DNA of 64,000 nucleotides from Odontocerum albicorne. Lineage: Eukaryota > Arthropoda > Insecta > Trichoptera > Odontoceridae. Within the stretch, counting starts at the first letter, position 1, and every line of letters begins with the position of its first letter. The stretch is from the NCBI GenBank assembly GCA_949825065.1, contig OX463859.1, positions 12,228,452 to 12,292,451 of the forward strand. The letters are read 5' to 3'. The notes under the pieces were generated by a model. It saw nothing but the letters and a program-made list of their open reading frames with translations, ran no database searches and was not told the DNA's origin. The position numbers were made by a program, and so were the translations under genes. Below are positions 21,515 through 31,330 of the stretch, one piece after another.

Positions 21515-22010
21515 TAGGGTGGCGCAGAGAAAACGCATGTTTTTTGAATAGCTAGTATTTTGCAAAGAGAGGAAACGCATGTTTTTCATTTAAGCATAAT
21601 ATTTTTTATTTTCAAGACAATTTTTTTATTACTACAGGTAAATGAAGTAATAATATTCCACCTTTAAATTAATCGTGAAAAATAATGTCAGGCAAGTGTT
21701 GCTCTTCTTCGCGGTCACATATCTGCAGCCTCTCTTGAAAGTTATGCATCACTCTCACAAACATTTCTTCTGGTATTCCTTCGATTTCTTGACGAATAGA
21801 AACTTTCAGTGGGCGAAGAAGGGCAACACTTGCCTGACATTATATTTCACAATTAAATTAAAGGTGCAATATTATTACTTCATTTACCTGTATTAATTAA
21901 AAAAATATCTTGAAAATAAACAATGTTATGCTTAAATGAAAAACATGCGTTTCCTCTCTTTGCAAAATACTAGTCATTCAAAAAACATGTGTTTCCTCTG
22001 CGCCACCCTG
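21515..22010. mobile_element. Foldback DNA transposon with about 190 bp inverted arms and TA target duplication
   Basis: Ends are TAGGGTGGCGCAGAG and its complement, flanked by TA at 21513-21514 and 22011-22012. The arms (about 21515-21712 and 21813-22010) are nearly complementary along their whole length. Each arm encodes the same transposase C-terminus reading outward (E-E-x-Q-H-L-P-D-I-I-F-H), so the element is two 3' ends joined head to head. TA target choice and the coding trace point to the Tc1/mariner/IS630 superfamily. Confidence 0.9.
21669..21803 (-). pseudogene. Transposase C-terminal remnant (Tc1/mariner/IS630-type)
   Basis: The minus strand encodes VSIRQEIEGIPEEMFVRVMH, then NFQERLQICDREEEQHLPDI and IFHD with stop TAA at 21669-21671. 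The pattern I-R-x-E-I-x-x-I-P-x-x-M followed by V-M-x-N-F-x-x-R-L-x-x-C is typical of the C-terminus of arthropod DDE_3-type transposases. The catalytic residues lie upstream and are absent. The opposite arm carries the last 12 codons again on the plus strand (about 21815-21850). Family recognition is by pattern. Confidence 0.75.
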
Positions 22011-22160
22011 TATAATCAAAAAACTGGAAAGAAATATCAAATCATTTTTCCATGTTATATGTATTAAGTAAGATACAGGCAAAAGCCTAGTTTATTGGAG
22101 ACACGACAAATGAAAGGCAACAAACCCAAATGCATAAAAATTGTGTCAATAATAAATTAT

Positions 22161-22387
22161 ACGTTGTTTTTTTATCACAGATTATGTACTAATAAAATTG
22201 TCATATGTAAATAAAATAAATAAATAAAAATAAAATCCTCACGCATGTATTTGCATGAAAGTATGGAACATACATAAATTCCAAGTTATCACATGCATTA
22301 TTCCAACTGCGTTATGACCTCAATGAAAACATCAAAATCATGTCCAACAACTCATCACAGACTCAAAATTTATTTATTGAAAAACAC
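22161..22387. other. AT-rich, no recognised gene
   Basis: Nothing supported. Confidence 0.45.
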
Positions 22388-22672
22388 TCATCATCATCGT
22401 TATCTGCCCAGACATTTTTTTTATTTGTGTAAAAGTGTTCTGTATGCGATGTAAATGTCCAAACCAGCGCAGTCTAGCTCACTTATCATCATCATTATCA
22501 ACCCAAACATTTTTTTATTTGTTTAAAAGTGTTATGCATGCTATATAAATGTCCAAACCAGCGCAGTCTAGCTCACTCATCATCATCGTTATCAGCCCAG
22601 CCATTTTTTATTTGTGTAGAAGTATTCTGCATGCAATATAAATATCCAAACCAGTGCAGTCTAGCAATTGTT
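22388..22672. repeat. 94-95 bp tandem repeat, three copies
   Basis: Units start CATCATCATCGTTATC at 22388, 22482 and 22577 and end with CAGCGCAGTCTAGCTCACT. A single partial unit (GCATGCGATGTAAATGTCC, GTGCAGTCTAGCAATTTT) sits at 61.63-61.68 kb, so the unit belongs to a dispersed element. Confidence 0.9.
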
Positions 22673-23424
22673 ATGACTTTAGCTACGCTAGCTTCGACAT
22701 ATGGAGTGTTGAGTCAAAAACATAAATTGTATGAAATATAGAATCACGTGCAACTTGCATGACAGTGAGTTTATATGGTAAATATGGCACAGCCCAATTC
22801 GACATACTTTTTCCAATATCTAATGAATTCATGTAATGCCGTGATACCGTCCGTGTTAAAACGGGGCCTCAAATGTATTCATAAAATGACATGTAAGATA
22901 TCAAATAAAAAAAACTGAGGATATCAAATAAAAAAAAACATAAATCTTTTATATAGATACAAAATTACGGAACATATTTGCAAACCTCACCATTAATTTT
23001 TTTCATCACGTATGCAAGTATGCAAATACCAGTTGTTGCGTTTTTATAACATCTGTCACATTTTGCACATTGCTCCGCGAATATATTCAAAACGGCCTCT
23101 TAAAAAATCCAATAAAACTGACATATCGATTCGGGATAAATAATAAAAAGAACCTATTCAAATAGTATTTCAAGTTGTAGAGAGGACATTTGGCTGAATG
23201 CAAATAAGGCTGCATCCGCAGTGAGTGCATCTGAATGGCAAGGATGGCGTAAAAAAGTAAGGCACGCGCGAATATTATGTAAGGTTATACAATGCCAGCA
23301 CCCACGTGCCAGGAAGTGATTGTTATGGGAGTCCAGTGGACGATCGTGGAATAATTTATAAGTATATCTTTCTTCACAATTTATCTACGAACTGAATAAT
23401 GTGCTTTTTTTTATCTTACATGTT
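22673..23424. other. No recognised gene
   Basis: The 23190-23340 part is less AT-rich but gives no long frame or repeat match. Confidence 0.4.
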
Positions 23425-23560
23425 ACTATATTCCATCACACCGTTTTCCTGTCGAGGTAGGCTGAAAAGACAGAGCACCAAGTTTTCTAATTGCAACACC
23501 CATCTTTCGCCTTTTCTACATCCATACACTTCTCATATTACTCCTACGATTTTTAGACAT
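23425..23560 (-). mobile_element. LINE-B 3' end
   Basis: Complement of the LINE-B terminus: CCATCACACCGTTTTCCTGT, then GCCTTTTCTACATCCATACA. Confidence 0.75.
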
Positions 23561-23689
23561 TTTACGGTATAATTTATATAGCCCCGCGCTATGCTACTCC
23601 CCTCGAAAGATATTCCTTTAAAGCATTAAAAAAAATGAAATGTATTTAATGAAGGTAGTAATTATATATTATTTATAGTTAAGGCATTA

Positions 23690-23845
23690 AGATTGTGGAT
23701 GTTTTGTAATTTGTTTTATCAAACACTGTATATACATTTTAATTTGTTTTATCAAACACTATAGTATATTCTACTTTATGTAACGGTATAACCCTGCCAG
23801 TTTCAAGATTTTCCCCTCATCATCAGGGGAGCACAAACATGTAGT
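23690..23845 (-). repeat. Dispersed repeat H, copy 1
   Basis: Contains TTTATCAAACACT, AACGGTATAACCCTGCCAGT and TTTCAAGATTTTCCCCTCAT. The 52.75 kb copy carries the same blocks in the opposite direction. Probably a LINE 3' end, but no coding part is present. Confidence 0.6.
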
Positions 23846-24284
23846 AATTAGTATAAAGATCTTATTTTCATCTATTGCAATATACTTTAAACAGGAATAT
23901 GTAAATTATTGGCAGTAAAAAATCGAAAATACCTTTTAAACAATATTTAATCCAAAGTTTCACATATTATGGTGCAAACAAGATCATTTAAGCTTTTGAC
24001 GAAAATGAGTTATTATTGCATTCAAAACATCGTAAGAAATGCAAACGTTGATCTGTCGAATCACAGTACTTTTTCAAGTAAGAAACGCAAAAGCTATTGT
24101 ATTTCGTTTATGGTATTAAAACAATTTCATCACAGCAACAAAAAGATACCTTGATAAAGACATTTGGTGCATCAAATATATGTTTTTTCATATATTTGTT
24201 GAGTTTATTATTTTTTTTACAAGATAAGGAAAGACATAAGATTAATGAAGCAAAATATCAATTTTCAATTCAAAGGACAATTTT

Positions 24285-24345
24285 GTATCGCGCCGTTCAG
24301 AGAGCAAACTCTCCTCAAAGGCGCTCTAGCTCGGGAGTCGTTATA
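24285..24345 (-). mobile_element. LINE-A terminal 3' block
   Basis: Complement of the LINE-A end: GCGCCGTTCAGAGAGCAAAC and TCCTCAAAGGCGCTCTAG. Confidence 0.65.
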
Positions 24346-24409
24346 ACTAATATTAAACCAATCACGTCTGGCAGCTATAAGAGCGCATGAGCGCTTAATG
24401 TATGTTTTC

Positions 24410-24603
24410 TTTTTATACAGTACAACCTTGTGGGGATATTGCCATGTGGCAATCTCTCCTAACCAACCAAAAATATGTTTATGAGACCTTAATGGAAAAT
24501 CAGACAGAAACCCTTTTAAAAACTGGGTTCCAGCGGGAATCGAACCCGCAACCTTCGGCTCAGAAGACAGGCATCTTACCAACTAGGCTAAGGAGGTCGT
24601 CAA
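24410..24603 (-). mobile_element. SINE1 copy, full length
   Basis: Minus-strand head GACCTCCTTAGCCTAGTTGG, B box GGGTTCGATTCCC, and tail complementary to ATTGCCATGTGGCAATCTCT. The B box is the best in the window. Confidence 0.85.
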
Positions 24604-24744
24604 AAAGATTCTCGTTAATAATTTAAAAAACATAATCTTCTTCCTCCCCCACGCTTTATTTTTATGCACAAATACCATACACCTGCTCGCCGAATAATCA
24701 ACCAGCGTACCATTGTAATCGTAATGTATAGCAATACACATTTT

Positions 24745-24925
24745 GGTTGTACACAGCACAACCACAGACACGTGGCCATCTCTTCCAATCAACCACAAAG
24801 ATGTTAAACATGCCTTAAGTAAAATTTAAAATTCGTTTTTAAATCGTATGAGTTTCAACGGGAATCAAACTCGCAGCCCCCCGGAATGCAAATCAGACAT
24901 CTTGCCAACAAGACTACGGAGGTCG
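24745..24925 (-). mobile_element. SINE1 copy
   Basis: Second minus-strand SINE1 about 150 bp downstream of the previous one. Head GACCTCCGTAGTCTTGTTGG and B box AGTTTGATTCCC are present; the tail is decayed. Confidence 0.75.
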
Positions 24926-24929
24926 TCGT

Positions 24930-25127
24930 ATCATATGTGTAAATTCTTGATTGTGGTGTGTTTTTGTTGATTATGTGTGGAACATTGTGGAATGGACTTT
25001 TTAGTCTATCTGGAGTGATGAAGTATGCGGGGTTTGATTCGAGTGATACATACGAGTACATGTATTTTAATTGAGTCTCTCTGTTTATCAAGTCGATAAC
25101 ACTTTGTAACGAGGTTTTTGCCTGTAT
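24930..25127 (+). mobile_element. Repeat X, copy 2, left part
   Basis: Matches the 21.35 kb copy. At 25051 it carries TACGAGTA where the other copy has none, consistent with a 6 bp insertion. It is interrupted at about 25127 by LINE-K and continues at 25622. Confidence 0.7.
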
Positions 25128-25624
25128 CTTACTTTTTTTTTCTCCCTGGCTCCATCCCAACTCACTGTCTGCGAAGACTGTTAGGGTCAGCTCTCCTCGT
25201 CCTCAGGTTGTATGCTATTCTGTCTCGGATTACGTCCCCCAGGCCGTGCCTCTGCATTAGGTTATCTTTTTGCACCACCCATGAATTATTTGGTCTTCCT
25301 CTGGTTGTTATTCGAGGAAGATCCATGGAGATTGCCTGGTTCACAATGTGATCAGGTGCTCTGCGTCCAACGTGTCCATACCATCTCAATCGCCTCTCCT
25401 CCATCTTGCTGTTGATGTCTGTAACACCTAGGCTTCCACGAATGCGTGAGCTTTTTATTTTGTCTCTCAGGGACACACCAGCTGATCATCTTAGCATGCG
25501 CATTTCAGCAGTTTCTAGTTGCCTAGAGTAAGAGTTATACATCGTCCAGCATTCGGAGCCATAGAGGAGTGCGGGTCTGACAATCGTTTGGTATACTTTT
25601 CCTTTTAACTTTACTGGCATTTTT
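25128..25624 (-). pseudogene. LINE-K (RTE-like) reverse transcriptase C-terminal fragment, one stop
   Basis: On the minus strand from 25624 the frame reads MPVKLKGKVYQTIVRPALLY, then GSECWTMYNSYSRQLETAEM and RMLR. A TGA at 25486-25488 stands where relatives have a tryptophan codon. The frame resumes with SLRDKIKSSRIRGSLGV, LRWYGHVGRRAPDHIV and RGRPNNSW, and ends at 25162. These are the thumb and tail motifs of RTE-clade enzymes. One TGG-to-TGA change is the only break in 150 codons, so the copy decayed late. The catalytic core is missing. Confidence 0.85.
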
Positions 25625-25757
25625 TGCCTGTATTTTACTGAGAACATATAAAATTAAATTAATAAGTTAATGATTTATTCCGTATAATCAACAATCGGAA
25701 TAAAGCATTAACTTATTTTTTTCATTTTATATGTTCTCAGTAAGACACAGGCAAAAA
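25621..25757. repeat. Large palindrome, 62 bp arms
   Basis: 25621-25682 is complementary to 25696-25757 with few mismatches around a 13 nt centre. The outer part of each arm is repeat X sequence (TTTTTGCCTG / CAGGCAAAAA). Confidence 0.9.
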
Positions 25758-25860
25758 CCTAGTTTACTGAGGATACGATAAATGAAAGGCAACAAACCAA
25801 AATCCATTTAAATTGTGGATCCACTTTAAATTACCTGTTGTTTTTTCATGAGTTATATTA
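25758..25860 (+). mobile_element. Repeat X, copy 2, right part
   Basis: AGTTTACTGAGGATACGATA and AATGAAAGGCAACAAACC match the other X copies. Confidence 0.7.
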
Positions 25861-26435
25861 TTTATTTATAATATTGCTTGTAATGTATCAATATAAATAT
25901 ATTAATAAAATAAACTAAATACTCTCGTCACCGAAAAAATATCAAAAAAAAGAAAGTCTAGAAATATATAAGATTTAAACTTTTCAGTTAAAGGAAAAAA
26001 ATTAAAAAGCATAATAGCAATATGCCATAGTAAAAAACTTAAAATAACTGTATGATGCATAAACATCAAGAGTTCTTCATATTGACACAACAAGCCATAG
26101 ACAAAAAAATCCTCATCACTGCTTTTCAATGTACAGCAATATCGTCTCAGTTATTCAGTTTATAAAGCTCTGCTTTTAGAAAAACCCTATTATCAATGGG
26201 GCCGAAAACAATGTTGTCTCCCTGCCATGCTGATTAATATATCTGAATCACCTATTCGGATAAGTTTGAAGAGTACTATACCAATGAATAAATAATAACA
26301 ACAAAATGTTATATTTTGAAAATAAAAATTGGGAACTGAAAGCGTTATTTAACTAATTGAATTATAAATTGACGCTACAAATATTTTTTTTTTTTTTTTC
26401 GTATAGTATCTTCTAATGTATCCAAATAAATGTTT
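25861..26435. other. AT-rich, no recognised gene
   Basis: Includes a long T run at 26382-26398. No frame or repeat supported. Confidence 0.45.
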
Positions 26436-26439
26436 CAGA

Positions 26440-26735
26440 CACATTGAGAACAATGTCCGAAACACTAATTTGAAGGACACCCAATGAATATTGTCTTCGG
26501 TTCAGTAATCGAGCCTTCTGGTTTAGAATATCTGGACTAGGCATAGAACTCGCGGTTCGTCATTGAAAGTATCGGCAACACTACCCCTCGGCACTTGCGA
26601 GTATTCTTATCAGACTCTTTTACCAGACTGGCACCTTTTTTTGGGTACCGTCGAAAATCGAAACTGAAACCCCGGGTGGAAATCAAGAACCTTGCCACTA
26701 GACTACCGATATTTTCATCGTCATGCGGAAGATTA
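26440..26735 (-). mobile_element. SINE2 copy
   Basis: Minus strand: a head with TCGGTAGTCTAGTGGCAAGG, then the linker GACGGTACCCAAAAAAAGGT, a body with CTCGCAAGTGCCGAGG, and the complement of CAGTAATCGAGCCTTCTGG. The head has an A-box-like element. The B box is weak. Confidence 0.7.
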
Positions 26736-26869
26736 TCATTTATCAATTGAGTTGAGTAGTATACACAATTTAATGATAATATTTTTTATGAATGTATCCT
26801 CGAGATTCCATGTATAACATAGATCGTATTACAAATGTGGAAGTGATTGCTCATGTATATAAGAACTTG

Positions 26870-27085
26870 ATAACACTGCGAAGGTTCGCAAGTTGAAGTA
26901 TCTCGGTCACATAATGTTGAGCACAAGATACATTATTACACAACTTATCATCCAGGAAAAATTAAATGGCAAACAAGGCAGAAAAAGATGCCGCATATCT
27001 TAGCTTAAGAACTTGCAGGAGTGGTTCGGAAACAGTTCTACAGAGTTGTCTGGGCTGCGGTGAATAGGACAGGAATTTACATGAT
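26870..27085 (+). pseudogene. LINE-G (RTE-like) reverse transcriptase C-terminal tail
   Basis: The plus strand encodes VRKLKYLGHIML, then EKLNGKQGRKRCRIS and LKNLQEWFGNSS. After a frameshift it continues AVNRTGIYMMVTNLQNE. This is the characteristic tail of one insect RTE-like group (K-L-x-Y-x-G-H-I, then G-K-x-G-x-x-R-x-R-I-S-W-L). One internal stop and one frameshift are visible. It abuts, in opposite orientation, the unidentified frame at 27088-27849. Confidence 0.75.
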
Positions 27086-27087
27086 GG

Positions 27088-27849
27088 TTACCAACCTTCA
27101 AAATGAAATAACCTCAAAAATAAGAATGAGAGTAAAGTATACTTTTTTTTTTCATTTGTAACTCTAGACCGGTCAAGCCAATTTGTAACTGTCCTTTGGA
27201 AGCCAATTTGTAACTGTCCTTTGGAAGCCAATTTGTAACTAGTCCAACTCTTAGGTTGGAATCCATGTCGTGCTTCATTAGTCACTAAGGCTCTGAAACA
27301 ACCACCATACTTATTGATTGCTAAGATGAACGAGTGGATTTTGCCTTTAAAATAAATGCCATCTTTACTGCATTGGAGAACCTGGAAACATCTCAATAGG
27401 TTCCGTAGAGGAATTGAGATAACGAAGGACAACATGTCAAAATGGAGAATTTTACGTGATGAATTTACTCTCTGATCTGCGCTGAGGAGCAATCCATACG
27501 ACACTTTCTGCAATACCCAAGAGGCCTGATGTATTGTACCGAAGAAAACTTGATTCGAGGAACTCCAAGTGATATTTAGGTGGTAGAATTCTGGGTGGAA
27601 GTACACAGTATACCATAGTGTCTTTGACACGAGATGAAAAATATTTGTAACTCTTTCCGATAATAACATTCTATAAATCGATGGTAGTGCTACAAAGAAA
27701 ATATATATGTTATTATATTTACTTTTGCCATTCAAATTATTTTTAATTTGCATCTTCTTAAAAATGTTGAACCATTCTCCGCCACTGACATTTATATTTA
27801 ATTTCTCGAATAGACACAGTTTATTTTTTAAGGATCTTTTTAAGGACAT
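27088..27849 (-). CDS. Unidentified open reading frame, 253 codons
   Basis: This is the longest frame not explained by a transposon protein; so long a frame is unexpected by chance in DNA this AT-rich. It starts MSLKRSLKNKLCLFEK and contains a hydrophobic stretch (IYIFFVALPSIY, residues about 47-60) and aromatic-rich segments. I recognise no family. The last 50 or so codons read through a 25 bp tandem repeat and then into the LINE-G end, so the natural C-terminus, if any, is probably before about 27260. Possibilities are a host exon, an uncharacterised transposon protein, or a chance frame. No splice signals or polyadenylation context could be confirmed. Confidence 0.3.
   Translation of the reverse strand: MSLKRSLKNKLCLFEKLNINVSGGEWFNIFKKMQIKNNLNGKSKYNNIYIFFVALPSIYRMLLSERVTNIFHLVSKTLWYTVYFHPEFYHLNITWSSSNQVFFGTIHQASWVLQKVSYGLLLSADQRVNSSRKILHFDMLSFVISIPLRNLLRCFQVLQCSKDGIYFKGKIHSFILAINKYGGCFRALVTNEARHGFQPKSWTSYKLASKGQLQIGFQRTVTNWLDRSRVTNEKKKYTLLSFLFLRLFHFEGW
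27172..27245. repeat. 25 bp tandem repeat, three copies
   Basis: GCCAATTTGTAACTGTCCTT plus TGGAA repeats three times within the 3' part of the 253-codon frame. Its length shifts the reading phase in each unit, which argues that this part is not coding. Confidence 0.85.
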
Positions 27850-28305
27850 TGCTGTTTTTTTTTGTGAAATAAAAAGGACAATGTAAATAAAACCGGAAAG
27901 TATTTTAAATTACCGAAGTACAATAATGTCCCGTGGCTGCCGATACAAAGTTCCTGTTCGCCATCCCTCTTCTTGGATGAAGAAAAGACTTGAATACTTT
28001 TGTTCTCTCAATTTTTTGCGGTTTCTTAATAATCTTAATAAAAAAGGACTTTTGTCCTACGACTTCCTTTATTTACTTCAGTCAATACAAATTAGATGTT
28101 TGTTATATTTTAGTAATTGTGTTCTAGTAAGCCGGGTGCTAGGCAAATATTTTAATAATGTTTGAATATATTTATTGATCTTGCTTATTGATGAGTTATA
28201 TTTTATGTAGACAACTAAGATTTGTGACATCATTCTTAAAAGCATAAGAGAATAAATATAAGAAATGAAATTAAATAAACAACTTCTAGAAGATTTGCAG
28301 CTTCA
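27850..28305. other. No recognised gene
   Basis: A 79-codon plus frame at 27926-28165 has no recognisable motif. Confidence 0.35.
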
Positions 28306-28309
28306 ACTT

Positions 28310-28625
28310 AAGTAAAACTTTAAGGTCAATTTTTTCTTCAGCTAATAAATTGGATGTTCCAAATCGACCCAATAGAACGGGGTATTATGAACGTCATTTT
28401 ACAGTTGCTGGTTTTGTGTCGTGGAATGGTCTGCCTCTTTATGTTTAAGGGTGGCTATATGGGTGGCGTGTGCAGCTTTAAGAAGTGGTTTAAGACGACC
28501 CTTTTTGGGAAGTCTTATCAAAATTTGTGATGTTATATGAACACTATAAAATACACTACACTTAAAACCGAATGTGTTACTTTCACATATCGGAAATCTA
28601 CAAAGGTTTTTTTATAGTTCAACTT
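28310..28625 (+). pseudogene. LINE-A reverse transcriptase C-terminus and 3' UTR, copy 3
   Basis: The plus strand reads LSKTLRSIFSSANKLDVPNR, then RTGYYERHFTVAG and WNGLPLYV, a stop, and after a shift MGGVCSFKKWFKTTLFGK. The UTR block TATATGAACACTA through TTTCACATATCGGAAATCT follows. This copy supplied the clearest C-terminal signature of the family: R-Y/G-Y-x-E-R-x-F, then W-N-G-L-P. Confidence 0.8.
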
Positions 28626-28689
28626 CGCAGGTCTTCCAGTTAGCATTCACGATACACAAGAATATTTTCAATTACGACTGACAGTTATG

Positions 28690-29215
28690 AGAGAAAACAA
28701 AGTCAATGAGGCCCTAAAACATAGTATTCTAATACCAACTTTGATGTATAGATGTGAAACATGGAAGTGGGAAAATACTAAAAGTAGCCTAATAAATGGC
28801 TTAGAAATGCGTACACTGAGAAGAATAGATGGAATGACAATGTATTATAAAAAATGGAACGAAGTGATTATGGATTAATGTAATCTTAAGGCCTAAGTAT
28901 TAACTAAGACGAAGAAGGGAACTCTGGAATGATTTGGGTATATAGAACGAATGAAGAAAGAATGACAAAAAAATACAGTGCAAACGTGAGTGAAAGGCGT
29001 GGTAGAAAAATATTAAGGAAATATGGTTATAACAAGTGAACAATATTTTGAAAGAAGGAAATGTAGAAATAATCGAAGAAATCGTAGAATTTAAATGAGA
29101 AGGTGTATGAATATTGAAGAGGAGGTACATGTGTATCACGATAGGAAAATCTGGTGCTCTATAATATCTGCATACCCCAATAGGGAAACGGCGTGATCGT
29201 GTGTATGTATGTATA
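28690..29215 (+). mobile_element. LINE-B C-terminal fragment to 3' end
   Basis: Starts with an open stretch NEALKHSILIPTLMYRCETW and RINGL-like MRTLRRIDGMTMYYKKWNEV. It continues with frameshifts to MRRCMNIEEEV and a terminal motif before GGCGTGATCGTGTGTATGTA. The tail is tetranucleotide-like rather than poly-A, which fits the RTE clade. Confidence 0.8.
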
Positions 29216-29332
29216 TCACGGATTGCAAAATAATAGGTAGGTGGTTGATCATTATAAGTGTTAGGTATATTTATAAGATGATTCAATATAAATAAAAAGT
29301 AAGAAATCGATGAATTGTAAAACGCTATTTCG

Positions 29333-29528
29333 TAATCAACTAGTAACTTAATCGTCATCAACTAGCTACAAAATCGTAATCAACTAGCAACTTAATCGTA
29401 ATCAACTAGCAACATTATCGTAATCAACTAGCAACTTAATCGTCATCAACTAGCTACATAATCGTAATCAACTAGCAACTTAATCGTAATCAACTAGCAA
29501 CATTATCGTAATCAACTGGCAACTTAAA
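29333..29528. repeat. 22 bp tandem repeat, nine copies, with 88 bp higher-order period
   Basis: The base unit is CGTAATCAACTAGCAACTTA plus AT. Variants recur in a four-unit order: plain, CGTCATCAACTAGCTAC, plain, and ACATTAT-ended. Two complete four-unit blocks and one extra unit are present. Confidence 0.9.
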
Positions 29529-29589
29529 AGCACTTTATTTATGAATCGGTAAAAGTGAAAGTACAAATAAAATCGGGATATCACTAATA

Positions 29590-29700
29590 CATATACATAC
29601 TCGTACATACTATCATGCCGTTCCCCTGTTAGGGTAGGCAGAGAAGGCAAACCACAAGAATTTCCTATCACGACATACATCCTTCACACTACATAAAAAT
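29590..29700 (-). mobile_element. LINE-B 3' end
   Basis: Complement of the LINE-B terminus CATGCCGTTCCCCTGTTAGG. TACTCGTA at 29598 sits inside its tetranucleotide tail. Confidence 0.7.
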
Positions 29701-29749
29701 ATAATATCATATGTCTCTAACGATGTATTTGATTTTTGTGTTGTATTTT

Positions 29750-29945
29750 ATTACACTTTCGTTGTATGCAGTACAAACGAACATGTTTATTGACATTTGG
29801 TGATATCATCCCACCGACCAAAAAGAAAATAGACTTGAAGTGAAAACCAGACAGAACCCAATTAAAAAAATATCTAGGTGTCAACGAAAATCGAAGACGC
29901 AACCTCCCAGTAGAAAAACAGGTATCTTGCCAAAGGGTGTTAATC
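29750..29945 (-). mobile_element. SINE1 copy, degenerate
   Basis: Minus-strand order is head with TGGCAAGATACC, a poor B box, linker, and tail with TTTCGTTGTATGCAGTACAA. Many substitutions. Confidence 0.65.
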
Positions 29946-29974
29946 TTTTGACATTTCAACCTTTCAAAGTTTAT

Positions 29975-30485
29975 TTGTTTTGTTAGTTGTTATTCATACG
30001 TTCTACATGCCTAAACCACGTCAGAAGGATCTTTAAGAACGTCTTACTCAACACATCAGCCTTAAGTTCATATTCATCTCTAAGCACTTCATTCTGTATT
30101 CTGGCATACATTGTAACCCCAGGTATTTTTCGCAGTGCATACATTTCTATACCATATATGCGGTTTCTATCATTCTTTTTTAAGCCCATATTTAACTCCC
30201 ATATATAATATGAATGTAGACTATCACTTTAGTTGATTTAACTGTTTTGCACAAGAATATATGTTTTTGTGCCTCATTTTCTCTGTTTCTTATCACTACA
30301 TATTTTTCAAAATCTCTCGTTACTCTTTCATAATAGGGCAAAACACTACCAAAAGTATTGTTCACTCATATGTGTACGAGTATATGACATTGACTTTTCC
30401 TTTCACATTTTTCTATCACCATAACTATGGATTTGACAACATTCTCAGAGTGTACTTTTTCATACTGCTTAAAACATTTATAACA
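29975..30485 (-). mobile_element. LINE-B fragment
   Basis: Minus strand encodes, in pieces, RIYGIEMYALRKIPGVTMYA, NEVLRDEYELKADVLSK and LTWFRHVERMN. It then extends upstream to the block complementary to TGACTTTTCCTTTCACATTT, which lies just before the polymerase palm in the 44 kb copy. TACGAGTA at 30375 interrupts a stretch that is continuous in the 62.65 kb copy. Confidence 0.8.
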
Positions 30486-30499
30486 AATAAATAAATACA

Positions 30500-30770
30500 T
30501 ACTATAATACCATTTTCCTGTCGGGATAGGCAGAGAGGACAGAGAGCCTGACTTTCCTATCTCGACACACATCATTAGTTTTCTCCATAACCATGCACCT
30601 CCGTACCAGCTTTAAGTTTACTTTCATCCTTACTCACTTCATTCCGAATAGTCATTCATTATCATTTCTACAGTATTTATTCGGCTTCTATCAGTCATTT
30701 TCGTCCATGTTTCAGACCCATGCATTAATGTCAGCATCAAAATACTTTTGATGCTGACATTAATGCATAG
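30500..30770 (-). mobile_element. LINE-B 3' end with terminal inversion
   Basis: Reads from the terminus (CATTTTCCTGTCGGGATAGG) to the GSETWTKMTDRSRINTVEM region. At its 5' end a perfect palindrome (30720-30768) duplicates the codons for S-I-L-M-L-T-L-M-H in inverted orientation, like the 5' inversions made during target-primed reverse transcription. Confidence 0.75.
30720..30768. repeat. Perfect palindrome, 23 bp arms, 3 nt loop
   Basis: ATGCATTAATGTCAGCATCA plus AAA is followed by TAC and then its exact complement. Confidence 0.95.
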
Positions 30771-31119
30771 GACTATGAACTTATATTACAGCACATTTTG
30801 ATGCTGTGCGTTTCGAGTATATACTCACATGTCTAAATAATAAATAGATGTAGTCGAATATATTATTTTGCAATATTTCTAATCACCGGGCGTGGAAAGA
30901 CAGCAAGTATAAATATTCTAAACGTATCAGACTTTCTGTTTCTGCGCTATTTAGACGATTTTTACCTGATCTCCGGATAGTCATCTTTTATTTTTTTAGA
31001 AAAAAAACCCTCTCCTATTAAATGCACAGTGATGCTGCGTGGATTGCATATCTCGATAACATTTGGTTCTCGCGCAATGAAAATGAATACAAAAATTATG
31101 AAAAAAAAAAAAGCGAAAA

Positions 31120-31330
31120 TAATCAACATACATGCACATCATCACGCCATATGCCTTTACAGAATTGGCAGAGAAAACAGATCTCCATATTTTTTTATCC
31201 AAACACTTATCGTTATGCACAATACTTTAGTATTCATATTTCTCACTTTACCTTATTTTAAAATCTAGTTCACTTGATCCAGCCACATTTACCTGCACCC
31301 TTTTGTCACACGCCAGAAAAATTAAACCAT
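31120..31330 (-). mobile_element. LINE-B 3' end
   Basis: Complement of a LINE-B terminus (CATCACGCCATATGCCTTTA), then the KIWRSVFSA coding trace and a block ending TCACTTGATCCAGCCAC. Confidence 0.7.

Larger units (their letters stand above)
21345..22160 (+). mobile_element. Repeat X, copy 1, interrupted by a foldback transposon
   Basis: 21345-21512 matches 24945-25110 (TTATGGAATGGACTTTTTGG, TGTTTATCGAGTTGATGA). 22030-22160 matches 25730-25830 (GATACAGGCAAAAGCCTAGT, AAATGAAAGGCAACAAACCC). The two halves are separated by the 21515-22010 insertion. Element class unknown. Confidence 0.75.

Noticed and set aside
24410..24603. tRNA gene on the minus strand
   Set aside because: Although the B box is excellent, the downstream body and tail mark it as SINE1.
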